From NCBI GenBank assembly GCA_028583405.1, contig CM053257.1:30797293-30861292 (forward strand): 64,000 nt of DNA. The letters run 5' to 3'. Positions 62,782-64,000 of the stretch are shown here, in pieces; within the stretch, counting starts at the first letter, position 1; each line of letters starts with the position of its first letter. This DNA comes from Pogonophryne albipinna. Its lineage: Eukaryota > Chordata > Actinopteri > Perciformes > Artedidraconidae. Made by a program: the position numbers and the translations under genes. The notes beneath the pieces were generated by a model. It did not search any database. It was given only the letters and a program-made list of their open reading frames with translations, and was not told the DNA's origin.

Positions 62782-63938
62782 GTGGGTCAGCCACAGAGAA
62801 AAGAAACCATGGGCGTCAAGCTCTCACACACCAAGACAAAACTCATTGAATTCAGGCAGCCATTATTAATTTTCCATTTTCAGTTCATGTTTGTTCAGCT
62901 TTCATTTATACAGAAGCTTTGTTGAACCGCTGTTCTTACAGTCTCCACTGGTATCAATTCATTGGGTGCATTAGCTTTTAAGCCATGTCAGTAACTCACC
63001 TAATTGGATGGAAGAGTAGCGCAGTCATTAAGTGGGGAACACAGTGGACAGTAGATCAGGCTGTGTGACAGAAATGAGCTGTGGGGCTGAGACAGGAGTC
63101 TGCCCTTATTATGGCTGCTTCAATTATTAATATGACCTTATCAGAACTGTTTGTTGTTGACTGGCCCTGTAAAGTGTGACTCAAATAATGATGAAAGAGA
63201 AATGAGTGGCCATAAAAAACAACATACTCAAATATTCCTCCACAACCAGAAGACATTCTGACCTGAGAGTCAAAGCTCAATGCAAAAGAAGTCAGAAGAA
63301 TATCTATATAAATACAGCTACATATGTGAGGGGGTTGTTTGATGAGGAATACAAATGTACAGAACACACACATTGCTTTCAATAGGCCAGAATATTCCAT
63401 GTGTGATTCATACATAAAATAACTTGCCTGTGTTTCTCCTTTTACCCCCTAAGCACGCCTTCAAATGTTTATACAGCAGCATGTCCTTTTAATTTACTCT
63501 GATTTTTCTTCTTACTTGCTATGTTTGTTATATGCTCTTCATTTAGCTGCCGCCTTTCAGGGATCATCTTGTATGTTTGTGTCTACATGTGAGCACTCTA
63601 ATGTTCTTGTACTATATTTGAATAATGCTACACACACTATGTGCGCACACACTCCACATAAGAAATGTAGGTTGTTAAGAAAAAGGTGGTTTTAATTAAT
63701 TAGTCTCTTCTTGTGCCGAATGTTGTGAATACTCTTGATTATAGAGGAATCATAATATGTGTGATGATTATTCATACTAACACTGATAAGCCAGCTAATA
63801 TTAGTTTAATTCCTCAGTAAACTTGTACGTAATGAGGAGATTGTGCCTCTGTTTTAATGAGCACAAGTTTACTGCCTGAATAAAAATTGTAATGCCGCTC
63901 TAATTTAGGATCCCCTACCTTTTCTGTTTCCTTTTTAG
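62782..63938 (+). other. nrxn2: nrxn2 intron
   Basis: 1.2-kb intron between the acidic stalk exon and the next stalk exon. Acceptor CTTTTTAG. Nothing else was recognised. Confidence 0.75.
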
Positions 63939-64000
63939 GAGGTGAATTAGTGTTGCCTATTATAACAGTGGATTCCCTTGAGCCCCCATCTATCGCCACC
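63939..64000 (+). CDS. nrxn2: Neurexin-2 stalk exon, partial
   Basis: Starts in phase 1 (GA after the carried G gives Gly) and runs off the window. The visible part encodes GGELVLPIITVDSLEPPSIA and one more Thr. This parallels the mammalian NRXN2 segment GGELILPIITEDSLDPP, which begins the long stalk exon preceding the transmembrane helix. It supports the nrxn2 assignment because NRXN1 has a shorter, different stalk at this point. Confidence 0.93.

Noticed and set aside
62686..62925. 79-codon frame [13 protein letters not shown]...
   Set aside because: It overlaps the acidic stalk exon in a different frame. The neurexin frame [20 protein letters not shown] is the real one.

Overview
The window is vertebrate, almost certainly teleost fish, genomic DNA. 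It holds the 3' half of one gene, a neurexin-2 gene (nrxn2, plus strand), inside large introns crowded with DNA transposons. The six nrxn2 exons join in one reading frame with consistent phases. They match mammalian NRXN2 rather than NRXN1 or NRXN3 by the beta-specific exon (SSSLSTTHHVHHFH, KHGTVPIAINRMPFLTRGGH), the LNS6 sequence [16 protein letters not shown] and the stalk start GGELVLPIIT. The fish assignment is inferred from repeats typical of teleosts: TTAA-flanked MITEs, L2-like LINEs, many hAT elements and long (CA)n tracts.

Layout. Bases 1-34,572 contain no recognisable exon. They are probably the alpha-neurexin-2 intron that separates the last alpha-only exon (outside the window) from the internal beta promoter. 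This stretch contains a nest of transposons at 2,277-9,092, a nested TTAA MITE (11,149-12,268), a hAT with intact ends (13,877-15,386), a 388-bp MITE (16,978-17,365), an L2-like reverse-transcriptase remnant (17,551-18,762), further small MITEs, a solo LTR (26,699-27,143) and a large inverted-repeat element (28,744-29,492). The pyrimidine-rich stretch upstream of 34,573 is the likely beta promoter and 5' UTR.

Coding part. The beta-specific first exon encodes the signal peptide and the histidine-rich beta N-terminus (34,573-34,912). It is followed by two LNS6 exons (47,250-47,431 and 55,185-55,356), the 90-bp alternatively spliced SS4 cassette (58,128-58,217), the end of LNS6 with the Thr-rich stalk (60,182-60,510), an acidic stalk exon (62,697-62,781), and the start of the next stalk exon, which runs off the window (63,939-64,000). 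Alpha transcripts would enter at 47,250 and beta transcripts start at the 34.6-kb exon. Both then share the LNS6, SS4 and stalk exons. The transmembrane and cytoplasmic exons lie beyond the window.

No other functional protein-coding gene, RNA gene or CRISPR array was recognised. The other long open frames are transposase or reverse-transcriptase remnants, or artefacts of (CA)n and minisatellite DNA. I see no new biological system. The most rewarding observations are the nested transposon insertions that can be dated by order from intact target-site duplications, a UAAA-rich tract just downstream of the SS4 exon, and the short uORF with two candidate start codons in the beta exon.
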